Shown here piece by piece: positions 40,812 through 50,115 of a DNA stretch of 64,000 bases (position 1 is its first letter; each line of letters begins with the position of its first letter). Position numbers and translations under genes: made by a program. Source of the DNA: Cytobacillus luteolus (GTDB taxonomy: Bacteria > Bacillota > Bacilli > Bacillales > Bacillaceae_L). The DNA is taken from contig NZ_JAGGKM010000007.1 in NCBI RefSeq assembly GCF_017873715.1, positions 165,946 through 229,945 on the forward strand. The letters run 5' to 3'. Under the pieces are notes generated by a model. That model searched no databases, had not been told where the DNA came from, and worked only from the letters and a program-made list of their open reading frames with translations.

Positions 40812-41444
40812 ATGAAAAAACAAAACGCAATCATTATATATATTCTTTTATTATTAATCGGAGCAAACGTAGGAATCTATCAAGATCAATTATCAGCTCA
40901 GGCAGCAGCAAATGAGCCTGTTGTAATCCCAGAAGAAGCCATTCGACTTCGCATTCTAGCAAATAGTGACTCTAGCAAAGACCAAGAGTTAAAAAGAAAG
41001 ATTCGCGATGAAGTAAATGCAGAAATTACAAAATGGGTAGCAGAACTAACTTCAATCGATGCGGCAAGACAACTAATCAAAAGCCGTTTAAGTGATATAG
41101 AACAAATCGTGGAGCAAACGTTAATAGAAGAAGGAATAGATCAAGCATATACAGTAGATTTTCAAAATAATGTTGAATTCCCAACTAAGCTTTATGGCAA
41201 CTTTATTTACCCGGCAGGACAATATGAAGCAATCCTTATTACACTAGGTGAAGCACAAGGAGCAAACTGGTGGTGCGTGTTATTTCCTCCTTTATGTTTC
41301 TTAGATTTTTCAAACGGAGAAGCAGTTGATCCACAAATAGCAGATGATCAAGAGAAGGAAGAGAAAGAAACAGCTACGAAAGAAAAAGAAGAAGTGAAGG
41401 TAAAATTCTTCTTAGTTGAATTCTTCACATCATTATTTAGTTAA
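40812..41444 (+). CDS. spoIIR: Stage II sporulation protein R
   Basis: SpoIIR is made in the forespore, secreted into the intermembrane space, and activates SpoIIGA to cleave pro-sigma E in the mother cell. The 210-aa protein has an N-terminal signal or anchor (residues 5-22, IIIYILLLLIGANVGIY) and the family motif IPEEAIRLRILANSDS. The middle has the conserved GNFIYPAGQYEAILITLGEAQGANWWCVLFPPLC segments. The C terminus is Lys/Glu-rich. The ATG at 40812 follows GAAGGGGCGG; an in-frame GTG at 40800 overlaps that site. I could not identify the expected SigF promoter with confidence. Confidence 0.94.
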   Translation: MKKQNAIIIYILLLLIGANVGIYQDQLSAQAAANEPVVIPEEAIRLRILANSDSSKDQELKRKIRDEVNAEITKWVAELTSIDAARQLIKSRLSDIEQIVEQTLIEEGIDQAYTVDFQNNVEFPTKLYGNFIYPAGQYEAILITLGEAQGANWWCVLFPPLCFLDFSNGEAVDPQIADDQEKEEKETATKEKEEVKVKFFLVEFFTSLFS

Positions 41445-41523
41445 ATTTAATAGAAAATGTTCTAATTATTATTCCATCTCATAGATTAGGTAATAGAAAT
41501 CTAATAAATGAGGTGGAATTTTA

Positions 41524-41973
41524 ATGTTAGTAGAAATTAGAGTAGCTAATGAAAATGATATAAATCGATTAAAGGAATTTTTAGGACAAGCCAATGTAAA
41601 TGCAGATGGAGTGGACACAATTGTGGATAACTTCATTCTAATGGAAGATTCAAAAGGAAATCTAGTAGCAACACTTGGAATTGAAAGACTAATGAAGGAT
41701 GGATTACTTCGTTCATTAGTGATGTCACCAAAACTTGACCAAACGCAAATTCTTTCTTTATTTAAGGGAATTTCAGCATTAGCAAAAGAGAAAGAGCTAG
41801 AAAACTTATATCTAGCAACAAACAAACATGCATCTGTTGAATTCTTTACGATGCTTGGATTTGGTAAAGTTGAGGCAGAGCAACTACCAGAACACTTAAA
41901 AGAGTCGCAACATCTACAATACTTACTAGAAGATGTGGATAACTCAATATTTATGAAATCTAGTATTGCTTAG
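41524..41973 (+). CDS. ywlB: GNAT family N-acetyltransferase
   Basis: The 149-aa protein shows a compact GNAT fold: acceptor-side N terminus (VEIRVANENDINRLKEFL), central strand LVATLGIERL, then LRSLVMSPKL and NLYLATNKHASVEFFTMLGFGKV as the C-terminal signature. Substrate unknown. Its position between spoIIR and ywlC matches B. subtilis ywlB. The coding sequence contains two perfect DnaA boxes, described separately. GAGGTGG precedes the ATG. Confidence 0.85.
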   Translation: MLVEIRVANENDINRLKEFLGQANVNADGVDTIVDNFILMEDSKGNLVATLGIERLMKDGLLRSLVMSPKLDQTQILSLFKGISALAKEKELENLYLATNKHASVEFFTMLGFGKVEAEQLPEHLKESQHLQYLLEDVDNSIFMKSSIA

Positions 41974-42943
41974 TAGATTAAGAGTTTAAGCTATTTTTAA
42001 AATCCACAAAGTTATCCACTATTATGAAGGTCTTATCCACAATCTGTGGATAAGGCTTGTTTTATTTTAGTGATTAACTTATACTTTCTGAGAGAAATAA
42101 CTATTGATTGTAGGCTTTTTTAGCAATAATTAGCCTTTCGCTTCAGGAGGGGACCGAAATGAATACAAAAATATGGACTGTGAATAACTTTGAAGGGAAT
42201 ATAGAGAGTTTTCCACAGATTCAGGAAGCTGCCAAGATTCTAAAAGATAACGAAGTGGTAGCCTTTCCAACTGAAACTGTTTATGGATTAGGTGCAAATG
42301 CACTTTCTGATGAGGCAGTAGCTAAAATTTTTGAAGCAAAAGGGCGTCCTAGTGACAATCCCTTAATCGTACATATAGCAACAAAGGATCAACTTACGAA
42401 TATAGCTGTGGATATTCCAGACATGGTTCAAACCTTGGTCACTCATTTTTGGCCAGGTCCTTTAACACTTGTTTTAAAGAAAAAAGATCAATCAGTAGGT
42501 GAAAAGGTAACCGCAGGATTAGAAACAGTTGCAGTCCGTATGCCTGACCACCCAATTGCACTTGCCTTACTTAAAGCAGCAGACCTACCACTTGCAGCAC
42601 CGAGTGCAAACCTTTCTGGAAAGCCAAGCCCAACAAGCGCGAAGCATGTTATTGATGATTTAGAAGGCAGAATAGCTGGAATCATTGATGGTGGAGCAAC
42701 AGGGGTTGGACTTGAATCAACTGTGTTGGACTGTACAGAGAAAATTCCTGTTATCTTAAGGCCAGGTGGTGTGACGAAGGAACAGTTAGAAGAAGTTATA
42801 GGCGAGGTTAGATTGGATCGTGCTCTTCTTGTAGAAGGACAAGCCCCTAAGTCACCAGGAATGAAGTACATTCACTATGCACCAATTGCACCTCTAGTTA
42901 TTGTTGAGGGAAGTCCCCAATTTATTCAAACTCTTGTGGATAA
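41622..42943. promoter_or_regulatory. DnaA-box cluster around ywlC
   Basis: Perfect TTATCCACA boxes (either strand) occur at 41622-41630, 41934-41942, 42033-42041, 42045-42053 and 42935-42943. One-mismatch boxes are at 42012-42020 (TTATCCACT) and 42209-42217 (TTTTCCACA). Three sit close together in the ywlB-ywlC gap, two as an inverted pair with a three-base centre. From memory, the ywlC upstream region of B. subtilis is one of a handful of DnaA-binding clusters outside oriC that help time replication initiation. Confidence 0.8.
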
Positions 42944-43202
42944 GAAAACTGAAGAGGGCTTAAGGGTAGGAGTTCTAACTACTGAAGAAAATAAACATTA
43001 CTATAAGGCAGATGCAGTTCTTGATTGTGGTATGAGATCAGACTTACAGAGTGTTGCTAGCAAATTGTATGATGTTTTACGGACATTTGATATGACGAAT
43101 GTAGATTTTATATACAGTGAATGGTTTCCGCAAGTTGGAGTAGGCCAAGCGATCATGAATCGATTATTAAAAGCAGCAGGTAATCAAGTTATAAGTGAAT
43201 AA
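42159..43202 (+). CDS. ywlC: L-threonylcarbamoyladenylate synthase (Sua5 type)
   Basis: This enzyme makes threonylcarbamoyl-AMP from threonine, bicarbonate and ATP, the first step of the t6A37 tRNA modification. The 347-aa protein is the long Sua5 form: an N-terminal YrdC domain (PTETVYGLGANAL, KGRPSDNPLIVHI, LAAPSANLSGKPSPT) and a C-terminal Sua5 domain (SPGMKYIHYAPIAPL, VGVLTTEENKHYY) joined by a linker. CAGGAGGGGA precedes the ATG. The DnaA-box cluster lies upstream, with one more box inside the gene. Confidence 0.95.
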   Translation: MNTKIWTVNNFEGNIESFPQIQEAAKILKDNEVVAFPTETVYGLGANALSDEAVAKIFEAKGRPSDNPLIVHIATKDQLTNIAVDIPDMVQTLVTHFWPGPLTLVLKKKDQSVGEKVTAGLETVAVRMPDHPIALALLKAADLPLAAPSANLSGKPSPTSAKHVIDDLEGRIAGIIDGGATGVGLESTVLDCTEKIPVILRPGGVTKEQLEEVIGEVRLDRALLVEGQAPKSPGMKYIHYAPIAPLVIVEGSPQFIQTLVDKKTEEGLRVGVLTTEENKHYYKADAVLDCGMRSDLQSVASKLYDVLRTFDMTNVDFIYSEWFPQVGVGQAIMNRLLKAAGNQVISE

Positions 43203-43210
43203 GGTGAGTA

Positions 43211-43240
43211 AAGTGGATTCTAATAGAATTCACTTTTTCA
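43211..43240 (+). terminator. Terminator of ywlC
   Basis: AAGTGGATTCT and AGAATTCACTT pair with one mismatch and are followed by TTT. Confidence 0.75.
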
Positions 43241-43309
43241 TGTTCACTTAGTCTATTTACTACTGGACTTGCATAAAGTGTATCAGACAAGTCCTAAGGG
43301 AGGTAGATG

Positions 43310-43870
43310 ATGAGTGTAGCTTCGGTAATTGGAGAGTTTTTAACTTTATTTGTGATGGCATTGGCATTAGGAATGGATGCATTCTCGGTAGGACTTGGAA
43401 TGGGTCTAATCCAACTTCGACTAAAGCAAATATTTTACATAGGTATCACAATTGGTTTATTCCATGTTTGGATGCCCTTAGTGGGGATGACAATAGGACG
43501 ATTTTTATCTGAAAAATTTGGGATGATTGCAACTATAGCTGGTGGAATTCTATTGTTAATTTTAGGTTTCCAAATGATCCTTGCATCCTTTAAAGATGAT
43601 GATCAGCGAATGATCACCCCAGTCGGATTTGGATTATTTATATTTGCGCTTAGTGTTAGCTTGGACAGCTTCTCTGTTGGCTTGAGCCTTGGAATCTATG
43701 GCGCTAGAACTATTGTAACGATTCTCATGTTTGGGGTAGTTAGTATGATCCTTACTTGGATAGGTCTATTGCTCGGAAGACGTGTACAAGGCTGGTTTGG
43801 CTCCTATAGTGAGGCATTAGGTGGTAGTATCTTATTAGCCTTTGGGATTAAACTTTTACTGCCATTTTAA
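43310..43870 (+). CDS. mntP: Manganese efflux pump MntP
   Basis: The 186-aa membrane protein has six predicted helices in two homologous halves, each with the acidic signature: [16 protein letters not shown] in the first and [16 protein letters not shown] in the second. The Asp residues are expected to bind Mn2+. This is the MntP (DUF204) family, which exports manganese; B. subtilis ywlD is the orthologue in the same place. Of two adjacent ATGs at 43307 and 43310 I use the second, six bases after AAGGGAGG. No manganese riboswitch was recognised upstream. Confidence 0.9.
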   Translation: MSVASVIGEFLTLFVMALALGMDAFSVGLGMGLIQLRLKQIFYIGITIGLFHVWMPLVGMTIGRFLSEKFGMIATIAGGILLLILGFQMILASFKDDDQRMITPVGFGLFIFALSVSLDSFSVGLSLGIYGARTIVTILMFGVVSMILTWIGLLLGRRVQGWFGSYSEALGGSILLAFGIKLLLPF

Positions 43871-43905
43871 AAAAACGAAAAAAACAGAATTTTTGACAAT
43901 TTTGT

Positions 43906-43934
43906 GAGTCGAGACCAAAGTTTCGACTCTTTTC
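43906..43934 (+). terminator. Terminator of mntP
   Basis: GAGTCGA and TCGACTC pair perfectly around GACCAAAGTT and are followed by TTTTCG. Confidence 0.75.
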
Positions 43935-44024
43935 GCTATTTCCCCCTATATCCAACGTAATATATGTTTTATAATAAATGAAACGTGGGAAAATAAACCT
44001 ACAAATCATAAGGAGGCTTCCCGG

Positions 44025-44465
44025 ATGATCAATATTTTGTTTGTTTGCACAGGGAATACGTGCCGTAGCCCAATGGCAGAAGCGATTCTAAAGAGTAAAC
44101 AAATTTCTGAAATGACAGTCAAATCTGCGGGTGTATTTGCCGATAATACTAGTGAAGCTTCTATAAATACGAAAAAAGTCCTAAATGAAGAAGGAATACC
44201 ACTGGATCATCAGTCTTCCATGCTTACAAGAGAGCAGATTGACTGGGCTACATATATTTTTACAATGACGACTCAGCATAAGTTCTTAATTGCTGAGCGC
44301 TTCCCAGATGCGATCGAAAAAACTTTTTCGTTAAAAGAATTTGTAGAAGACGTACAAGCGGATGTAGTAGACCCATTTGGTGGACCGGTAACTATTTATC
44401 GTCAAACGTATGAGGAGCTTAACCAGTTAATTGAAAAATTAATTAGGAAATTAAATAAAAAATAG
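44025..44465 (+). CDS. ywlE: Protein-arginine phosphatase
   Basis: YwlE removes phosphate from arginine residues marked by the McsB kinase and so opposes ClpCP targeting. The 146-aa protein has the low-molecular-weight phosphatase loop CTGNTCRS (Cys8, Arg14) and general acid Asp116 in VVDPFGG. Thr12 in the loop corresponds to the Thr that sets preference for phosphoarginine over phosphotyrosine. AAGGAGG precedes the ATG. Position agrees with B. subtilis ywlE. Confidence 0.94.
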   Translation: MINILFVCTGNTCRSPMAEAILKSKQISEMTVKSAGVFADNTSEASINTKKVLNEEGIPLDHQSSMLTREQIDWATYIFTMTTQHKFLIAERFPDAIEKTFSLKEFVEDVQADVVDPFGGPVTIYRQTYEELNQLIEKLIRKLNKK

Positions 44466-44503
44466 CTAACAAACTAACAAATAGGGTTCAGGGGGAAAAC
44501 AGG

Positions 44504-45793
44504 GTGGAAGAAAAAAAGCGATATAAATTTGGTTTACGATTAAAGCTAGTAACATTTATTACGTTATTAGCAATTGTCACTTATACAACAAGTGCGGTCT
44601 TTATTTACTTTTTACAAGGGTATGTAGAACATATCGTGAATGAACAGTTATTTACGATTATCACTCTACTGATGGGTATCTTTTGGTCTGGGGTTCTAGC
44701 CTATTTTGCTGCAGGATTCATTACAAAGCCATTGCAGCAGGTTGAAAGAATCGCGATTAAAGCAGCAAATGGTCAGATTGATGAAGATGTAATCGTTTCA
44801 AAATCAGATGATGAAATCCGTTCATTAGGCCTGGCTTTTAACAAAATGCTTCATAACCTACGTGAGATGGTTAGCAATATTGAGGAAAACTTTGAAAATA
44901 CGAATGCAAAAGTAGTAGAAATCTCGAAGGCTTCAAGCTTAGCATCTGATCAGGCTGATAACATTTCGAGAACAATAACAGAAATTTCAAGAGGTGCTGA
45001 TAGTTCAGCAGTGTCTATTCAAGAAACGGCTGAGTCTGTGGAAGATGTAATTAAAATTGCTGAAGAAGTTCAGGAAAAGGCACAAACATCAGAAAAACTA
45101 TCATCAGAAATGGTAGAAACACTTCATGAAAGTTCAGGAATTGTTCGTTCATTAGTTGAAGGTATTACAAAGTTAGCTGAAGATAATCAGGTTTCTTTAC
45201 AAGCAGTTCGACGCTTAGAAGAAAATGCAAAGAAAGTAGAAAATATAATTTCACTAGTTGGTGATATTGCAGGTCAAACTAATCTTCTAGCACTAAATGC
45301 TTCAATTGAAGCTGCAAGAGCTGGTGAGCATGGAAAAGGATTTGCAGTTGTTGCTGAAGAAGTACGTACACTTGCAGATCAAAGCTCCAAAGCGGTTCAA
45401 GGAATTACTGAATTGATTAAAAATATTCAAAGAGAAGTTGAGAATGTAGTTTCTCAAATTACTGAGCAAGTGGAAGTGGCAAACCAAGAGTCGAAAAAAG
45501 GTGCAACCACAAATAATGCCATAGTTGAAATGACTGAATCAGTAAATGAAGTGGCCGGTGCTGTTAAACAGATTGCAGTATTAGTAGAACGTCAAATGGA
45601 CAGTATCCGTGATACAGCAAGACAATCACAAGAAGTAGCAGCCATTGCCGAAGAAACATCTGCTGGCGCAGAAGAAGTAACAGCATCTACTCAAGAACAA
45701 GCAACAGTCATGGGCGACGTCGAAAAACTTGCAGGCGAACTAGCAAACCAAGCAGAAAAACTAAAACAAACAATCGAACGCTTCTCATACTAA
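44504..45793 (+). CDS. Methyl-accepting chemotaxis protein with minimal extracellular region
   Basis: The 429-aa protein has two membrane helices (about 14-37 and 50-75) joined by only about a dozen residues, then a HAMP domain (ITKPLQQVERIAIKAANGQI) and a long coiled-coil signalling domain. The conserved tip is IAGQTNLLALNASIEAARAGEHGKGFAVVAEEVR. It ends without a CheR/CheB tether pentapeptide that I recognise. Lacking a ligand-binding domain, it probably senses a membrane or cytoplasmic signal, or another protein. Start is GTG at 44504 after CAGGGGG. I do not recall this gene at the equivalent place in B. subtilis, so it may be lineage specific. Confidence 0.92.
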   Translation: MEEKKRYKFGLRLKLVTFITLLAIVTYTTSAVFIYFLQGYVEHIVNEQLFTIITLLMGIFWSGVLAYFAAGFITKPLQQVERIAIKAANGQIDEDVIVSKSDDEIRSLGLAFNKMLHNLREMVSNIEENFENTNAKVVEISKASSLASDQADNISRTITEISRGADSSAVSIQETAESVEDVIKIAEEVQEKAQTSEKLSSEMVETLHESSGIVRSLVEGITKLAEDNQVSLQAVRRLEENAKKVENIISLVGDIAGQTNLLALNASIEAARAGEHGKGFAVVAEEVRTLADQSSKAVQGITELIKNIQREVENVVSQITEQVEVANQESKKGATTNNAIVEMTESVNEVAGAVKQIAVLVERQMDSIRDTARQSQEVAAIAEETSAGAEEVTASTQEQATVMGDVEKLAGELANQAEKLKQTIERFSY

Positions 45794-45803
45794 GATATTA
45801 ACC

Positions 45804-45832
45804 CTAACCTCTACATTGTAGGGGTTTTTTAC
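45804..45832 (+). terminator. Terminator of the chemoreceptor gene
   Basis: AACCTCTACA and TGTAGGGGTT pair with one wobble and are followed by TTTT. Confidence 0.75.
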
Positions 45833-45929
45833 TTTTCTCTAGGTTACAATAGGGGGAGAATAGATTATGATGGAAGTAATTATAATAGGCTCTTTTCCGG
45901 TATGTTGTTATTACATATTATTTGTTTTA

Positions 45930-46093
45930 GAGTGGATTGAAGCGGAAGGCACTTGACTCCTGCGGGAAGTAGAGGAAAGGTCGAGGAGGCTCGACTTCCT
46001 CCCCGATGGGAATTCGCCCTTGAAAAAGCCGGCAGTTGGGCTTTTTCATAGTTCCCCGCGGAAAGCAAGTGCCTGTAGCGCAAAGGAACGGTC
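45930..46093 (+). repeat. Structured intergenic element, class A copy 7, deleted arm plus nested hairpin
   Basis: This copy lacks the middle GAGACCCCGCAGACGGAACGTC segment: GGAAAGGTCGAGGAGGCTCGACTT is joined directly. It keeps the nested hairpin at about 46006-46056. It ends about 70 bases before rpiB. Confidence 0.85.
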
Positions 46094-46161
46094 AAAGTTC
46101 CAAGGGAAATCCTTACATATTTGATAAGAGAGCCAAAAAAAACAAAACGGAGGGTGTTAAA

Positions 46162-46608
46162 ATGAAAGTAGCAATCGCATCAGATCACGGTGGAATCAAT
46201 ATCCGTGAAGAAATTAAAAGCTTAATGAAAGAAATGAACATAGAATACATAGATTTAGGCTGTGAATGCAATACATCTGTCGACTACCCAGACTATGCAG
46301 TACCAGTAGCAGAAAAAGTAGCAAATGGTGAAGTAGACCGTGGGATCCTAGTTTGCGGAACAGGAATTGGAATGAGTATCGCAGCAAACAAAGTAAAAGG
46401 AATCCGCTGTGCACTAGTACATGATACATTTAGTGCCAAAGCAACTCGTGAACATAATGATAGCAATGTCCTAGCCATGGGTGAGCGTGTAATCGGCCCA
46501 GGTTTAGCAAGAGACATTGCAAAAGTATGGTTAACCACTGAATTTGAAGGTGGAAGACATGAAAAACGTGTGAACAAAATGATGGACTATGAGAATACAG
46601 TAAAGTAG
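46162..46608 (+). CDS. rpiB: Ribose-5-phosphate isomerase B
   Basis: RpiB interconverts ribose-5-phosphate and ribulose-5-phosphate. The 148-aa protein shows KVAIASDHGGINIREEI at the N terminus, the active-site Cys in LVCGTGIGMSIAANKVKGIR and the catalytic DTFSAKATREHNDSNVLAMG segment. I choose the ATG at 46162 after GGAGGG; an open frame back to 46036 runs through the class A repeat. It is B. subtilis ywlF by position and is tightly followed by ywlG. Confidence 0.95.
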   Translation: MKVAIASDHGGINIREEIKSLMKEMNIEYIDLGCECNTSVDYPDYAVPVAEKVANGEVDRGILVCGTGIGMSIAANKVKGIRCALVHDTFSAKATREHNDSNVLAMGERVIGPGLARDIAKVWLTTEFEGGRHEKRVNKMMDYENTVK

Positions 46609-46634
46609 TTTTAAGATGAAAGGTGGAACGGGTA

Positions 46635-47207
46635 ATGTCAGAGGATTTAAAGCAATGGAAAATTCAGTTGCAACAAATACTTGAGGATTTCCGTAAACAA
46701 GTCACACTTTCGGAAGAAGATATTGTAGTAATCGGATGCAGCACGAGTGAAGTGATGGGTGAGAAAATTGGAACAGCTGGGACGTTTGAAGTGGCTGAAA
46801 TGATTTTTAATGAATTCAAAGCTCTAAAGGAGAGCACTGGTGTCGGGCTTGCTTTTCAATGCTGCGAACATTTAAACCGGGCACTGATTGTAGAGAAAGA
46901 AACGGCTCAAAAAAGAAACTTCGAAATCGTTTCTGTCATCCCAGCCAGAACGGCAGGGGGAGCAATGGCTACCTATGCATACAGTCAATTTACAAAGCCG
47001 GTAGTTGTTGAATTTATTAAAGCAGATGCAGGTATCGATATAGGTGATACTTTTATCGGAATGCATCTAAAACATGTAGCTGTTCCAATTCGAAGCTCCA
47101 TTCGAAACCTAGGTCACGCCCATGTGACACTCGCCAAAACTCGACCTAAATTAATTGGCGGCGAGCGAGCGGTTTACAGTGAGAAGGTTGAAAATAAAAC
47201 TTGTTAG
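46635..47207 (+). CDS. ywlG: UPF0340/TIGR01440 family protein YwlG
   Basis: The 190-aa protein matches the YwlG family by length and place. Conserved-looking segments are [40 protein letters not shown] and [23 protein letters not shown]. Function is unproven; similarity to thioester or CoA-linked enzymes has been suggested but I cannot support it here. The ATG at 46635 is eight bases after AAAGGTGG, and an upstream GTG at 46623 overlaps that site. It follows rpiB by 26 bases, so the two are likely cotranscribed. Confidence 0.85.
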   Translation: MSEDLKQWKIQLQQILEDFRKQVTLSEEDIVVIGCSTSEVMGEKIGTAGTFEVAEMIFNEFKALKESTGVGLAFQCCEHLNRALIVEKETAQKRNFEIVSVIPARTAGGAMATYAYSQFTKPVVVEFIKADAGIDIGDTFIGMHLKHVAVPIRSSIRNLGHAHVTLAKTRPKLIGGERAVYSEKVENKTC

Positions 47208-47208
47208 T

Positions 47209-47237
47209 AATCCTCACACTTGTGGGGATTTTTTATT
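47209..47237 (+). terminator. Terminator of rpiB-ywlG
   Basis: AATCCTCACA and TGTGGGGATT pair around CT with one wobble, followed by TTTTATTTTT. Confidence 0.88.
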
Positions 47238-47249
47238 TTTAAAAATTAA

Positions 47250-47744
47250 AGTGTAACATTTTCTTTAGTCATTCGTTTTAATGATGGGAAGGGAGGGCGA
47301 GCGCCCTTTGATTTAGATGTTGTTTGGATGCCACTGTATACTGGTGAAATGAAAGAATTTGAATCGGGTCACTCGATTGCAGGAGGAAGTTTTTTATCCA
47401 TTGCTGGTATAGGATTATCGAGTGCTAGAGCCACAGATGAAGACTATAACTCAGAATTTTATAGTAGGTTAGCGCAAAACACGGTTGAGACGAATCAAGA
47501 GTTTATGCTATCAAATATGGAAAAGCTAATTAATGAGGAAAGTAAAAGTTACCGAGAAGATTCCCTGGGACTCTATTATCTTGAGGAACGATATGACTAT
47601 ATAAAAGAACATGGTTTTAAAGTATATGGTGCTGTCGTAACGGGTCCGGTGAAGGAGCTCATAAAATTAAGAGATGTAAAGGAGATTCAAAGTCCGACAC
47701 TTGGGGATTTTGAATACTGGAATTGGGTTCCGAGAGAGGAGTAG
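47250..47744 (+). pseudogene. C-terminal fragment of an anti-sigma factor-like protein (sigma regulator C domain)
   Basis: The frame is open from just after a stop at 47247-47249 to a stop at 47742-47744. It reads SVTFSLVIRFNDGKGG, then FDLDVVWMPLYTGEMKEF, and ends GAVVTGPVKELIKLRDVKEI ... GDFEYWNWVPREE. The last part resembles the C-terminal sigma-factor-regulator domain of YhdL-type membrane anti-sigma factors. The N-terminal sigma-binding domain and membrane helix are absent, there is no start codon with a ribosome binding site, and a terminator sits directly upstream. The first ATG is at 47328. I read it as a decayed remnant; a short intact gene is less likely. Confidence 0.6.
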
Positions 47745-47833
47745 AAACTATCACTTCCTCTCTCAAAGCGAAAGTGCTAAAATGGAGAAAGGTTTTTAAT
47801 AAGGTTACAATTTAGGTGACAAAGGGGGATACA

Positions 47834-49081
47834 ATGTCAATGAAACATTTATCGCAGCAAGATGAAAGCGTTTTTGCAGCTATTCAAGATGAATTAGGTA
47901 GACAACGTACCAAAATTGAGCTTATTGCATCAGAGAACTTTGTAAGTGAAGCTGTAATGGAAGCTCAAGGTTCCGTTCTTACAAATAAGTATGCAGAAGG
48001 ATATCCTGGACGTCGTTATTATGGCGGCTGTGAGCATGTTGATGTTGTAGAAAATATTGCGCGCGACCGAGCAAAAGAAATTTTCGGTGCAGAGCATGTA
48101 AACGTTCAACCACACTCTGGTGCTCAAGCAAATATGGCTGTTTATTTCACGATTTTAAATCAGGGTGATACAGTACTCGGAATGAATCTATCTCACGGTG
48201 GACATTTAACGCACGGTAGCCCAGTTAACTTTAGTGGAATTCAATATAATTTCGTTGAATACGGAGTTGATCCTGATACTCACCGTATTAATTATGATGA
48301 TGTACTTGAAAAAGCAAGATTACATAAACCTAAATTAATCGTAGCGGGTGCTAGTGCATATCCACGTGCGATTGATTTTAAACGTTTTAAAGAAATTGCA
48401 GATGAGGTTGGCGCATACCTAATGGTAGACATGGCGCACATTGCTGGTTTAGTTGCAGCGGGTCTTCACCAGAACCCTGTACCATTTGCGGACTTCGTAA
48501 CAACGACAACACATAAAACACTTCGTGGTCCACGTGGTGGAATGATTCTTTGTAAGGAAGAATACGCAAAGAAAATTGATAAATCAATCTTCCCAGGAAT
48601 TCAAGGTGGCCCATTAATGCACGTAATCGCTGCAAAAGCTGTTGCATTTGGAGAAGCACTTCAACCTGAATTCAAAGCGTATGCACAAGCTGTTATTGAT
48701 AATGCAAACTCTTTAGCAGAAGGCTTGAAAAATGAAGGCTTAAACATCGTTTCAGATGGAACGGATAATCACTTACTGTTAATTGATGTTCGTTCATTAG
48801 GAATCACTGGTAAAGTAGCAGAACATGTTCTAGATGAAATCGGGATCACAACTAATAAAAACACAATCCCATTTGACCCAGAAAGCCCATTTGTAACAAG
48901 CGGCCTTCGAATCGGAACAGCAGCAGTAACAAGTCGTGGCTTCGGACTAGACGAAATGACTGAAATCGCTTCAATCATTGCATTCACTCTAAAAAATCAC
49001 GAAGACGAAGCAAAACTTGCTGAAGCAAAACAACGTGTTGAAACATTAACTGCGAAATTCACATTATATAAAGAACTATAA
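47834..49081 (+). CDS. glyA: Serine hydroxymethyltransferase
   Basis: GlyA converts serine and tetrahydrofolate to glycine and 5,10-methylene-tetrahydrofolate with pyridoxal phosphate. The 415-aa protein shows [30 protein letters not shown], the PLP-binding Lys in [14 protein letters not shown] (about residue 228) and [15 protein letters not shown] use the ATG at 47834 ([10 protein letters not shown]), just after AAAGGGGG; an earlier frame start at 47816 is not supported. Confidence 0.97.
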   Translation: MSMKHLSQQDESVFAAIQDELGRQRTKIELIASENFVSEAVMEAQGSVLTNKYAEGYPGRRYYGGCEHVDVVENIARDRAKEIFGAEHVNVQPHSGAQANMAVYFTILNQGDTVLGMNLSHGGHLTHGSPVNFSGIQYNFVEYGVDPDTHRINYDDVLEKARLHKPKLIVAGASAYPRAIDFKRFKEIADEVGAYLMVDMAHIAGLVAAGLHQNPVPFADFVTTTTHKTLRGPRGGMILCKEEYAKKIDKSIFPGIQGGPLMHVIAAKAVAFGEALQPEFKAYAQAVIDNANSLAEGLKNEGLNIVSDGTDNHLLLIDVRSLGITGKVAEHVLDEIGITTNKNTIPFDPESPFVTSGLRIGTAAVTSRGFGLDEMTEIASIIAFTLKNHEDEAKLAEAKQRVETLTAKFTLYKEL

Positions 49082-49087
49082 TTACTC

Positions 49088-49132
49088 ACACTAAGAGGGT
49101 CAGACAGAAAATGTTTGGATCCTCTTTTTGTT
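49088..49132 (+). terminator. Terminator of glyA
   Basis: AAGAGGGTC and GGATCCTCTTT form an imperfect stem followed by TTTGTTTT. Confidence 0.7.
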
Positions 49133-49180
49133 TTAGGTTCTTTTCGTAAAATTTGTTGCTCCTGACTGTATTATAAGCAT

Positions 49181-49316
49181 GAGTGGATTGGAGCGAAAGG
49201 CATTTGACTCCTGCTCAGAAGTTGAGGAAAGGTCGAGACCCCACAGGCGCATGCGCCGAGGAGGCTCGACTTCCTCCCCGCGGAAAGCAAATGTCTGCAG
49301 CGCAAAGGAACGGTCA
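49181..49316 (+). repeat. Structured intergenic element, class A copy 8
   Basis: A forward copy with no nested hairpin. The inner stem is GGCATTTG / CAAATGTC where other copies have GGCACTTG / CAAGTGCC, a paired change. The middle arm CAGGCGCATGCGCC type differs from that of copies 1-3. In the rest of the glyA-upp gap (49317-49470) I see only the upp ribosome binding site. Confidence 0.85.
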
Positions 49317-49477
49317 ATGTTCAATGTGAAAAACAACGGTATTTGAGAAAAGAGCCTTATTTTATGAACAATAACGTAAATTTTAAATCCTACCTTGAAC
49401 ATGTCCCACTTTTTCTGTAAAATCGATTGAGGTGTTAAGAACGTCTAAAATGCAACGCACAAAAAGGAGAGATAGCA

Positions 49478-50107
49478 ATGGGAAAAGTATACGTATTTGA
49501 TCACCCGTTAATACAGCATAAACTTACATACATACGTGACATCTCAACAGGAACAAAAGAATTCCGCGAACTAGTTGATGAAGTTGCAAGCTTAATGGCA
49601 TTTGAAATCACACGAGACCTACCACTTCAAGAAGTAGAAGTAGAAACACCAGTTGAAGTGGCAAAGTCAAAAGTGCTTGCAGGTAAAAAACTTGGAATCA
49701 TACCAATCCTTCGCGCTGGATTAGGGATGGTTGACGGAATCCTAAAATTAATCCCTGCTGCAAAAGTAGGACACATTGGCTTATACCGTGACCCTGAAAC
49801 ATTACAGCCGGTTGAATACTATGTAAAACTACCTTCTGATGTTGAAGAGCGTGACTTTATCGTTGTTGATCCTATGTTAGCAACTGGTGGATCAGCAGTA
49901 GAAGCGATCAACTCTCTAAAAAAACGCGGTGCAAAAAACATTAAGTTCATGTGCTTAATTGCTGCTCCAGAAGGCGTAGATGCAATTAAAGAAGCACACC
50001 CGGAAATCGATATCTATATCGCAGCACTTGATGAAAAGTTAAATGACCACGGCTACATCGTACCTGGCTTAGGTGACGCTGGTGACCGCTTATTCGGAAC
50101 GAAATAA
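49478..50107 (+). CDS. upp: Uracil phosphoribosyltransferase
   Basis: Upp makes UMP from uracil and phosphoribosyl diphosphate. The 209-aa protein has the PRPP-binding [15 protein letters not shown] near residue 130 and the C-terminal uracil-binding [27 protein letters not shown] precedes the ATG. Upp immediately upstream of the atp operon is the usual Bacillus arrangement, here separated by the subtilase gene. Confidence 0.97.
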   Translation: MGKVYVFDHPLIQHKLTYIRDISTGTKEFRELVDEVASLMAFEITRDLPLQEVEVETPVEVAKSKVLAGKKLGIIPILRAGLGMVDGILKLIPAAKVGHIGLYRDPETLQPVEYYVKLPSDVEERDFIVVDPMLATGGSAVEAINSLKKRGAKNIKFMCLIAAPEGVDAIKEAHPEIDIYIAALDEKLNDHGYIVPGLGDAGDRLFGTK

Positions 50108-50115
50108 ACCTTCTT

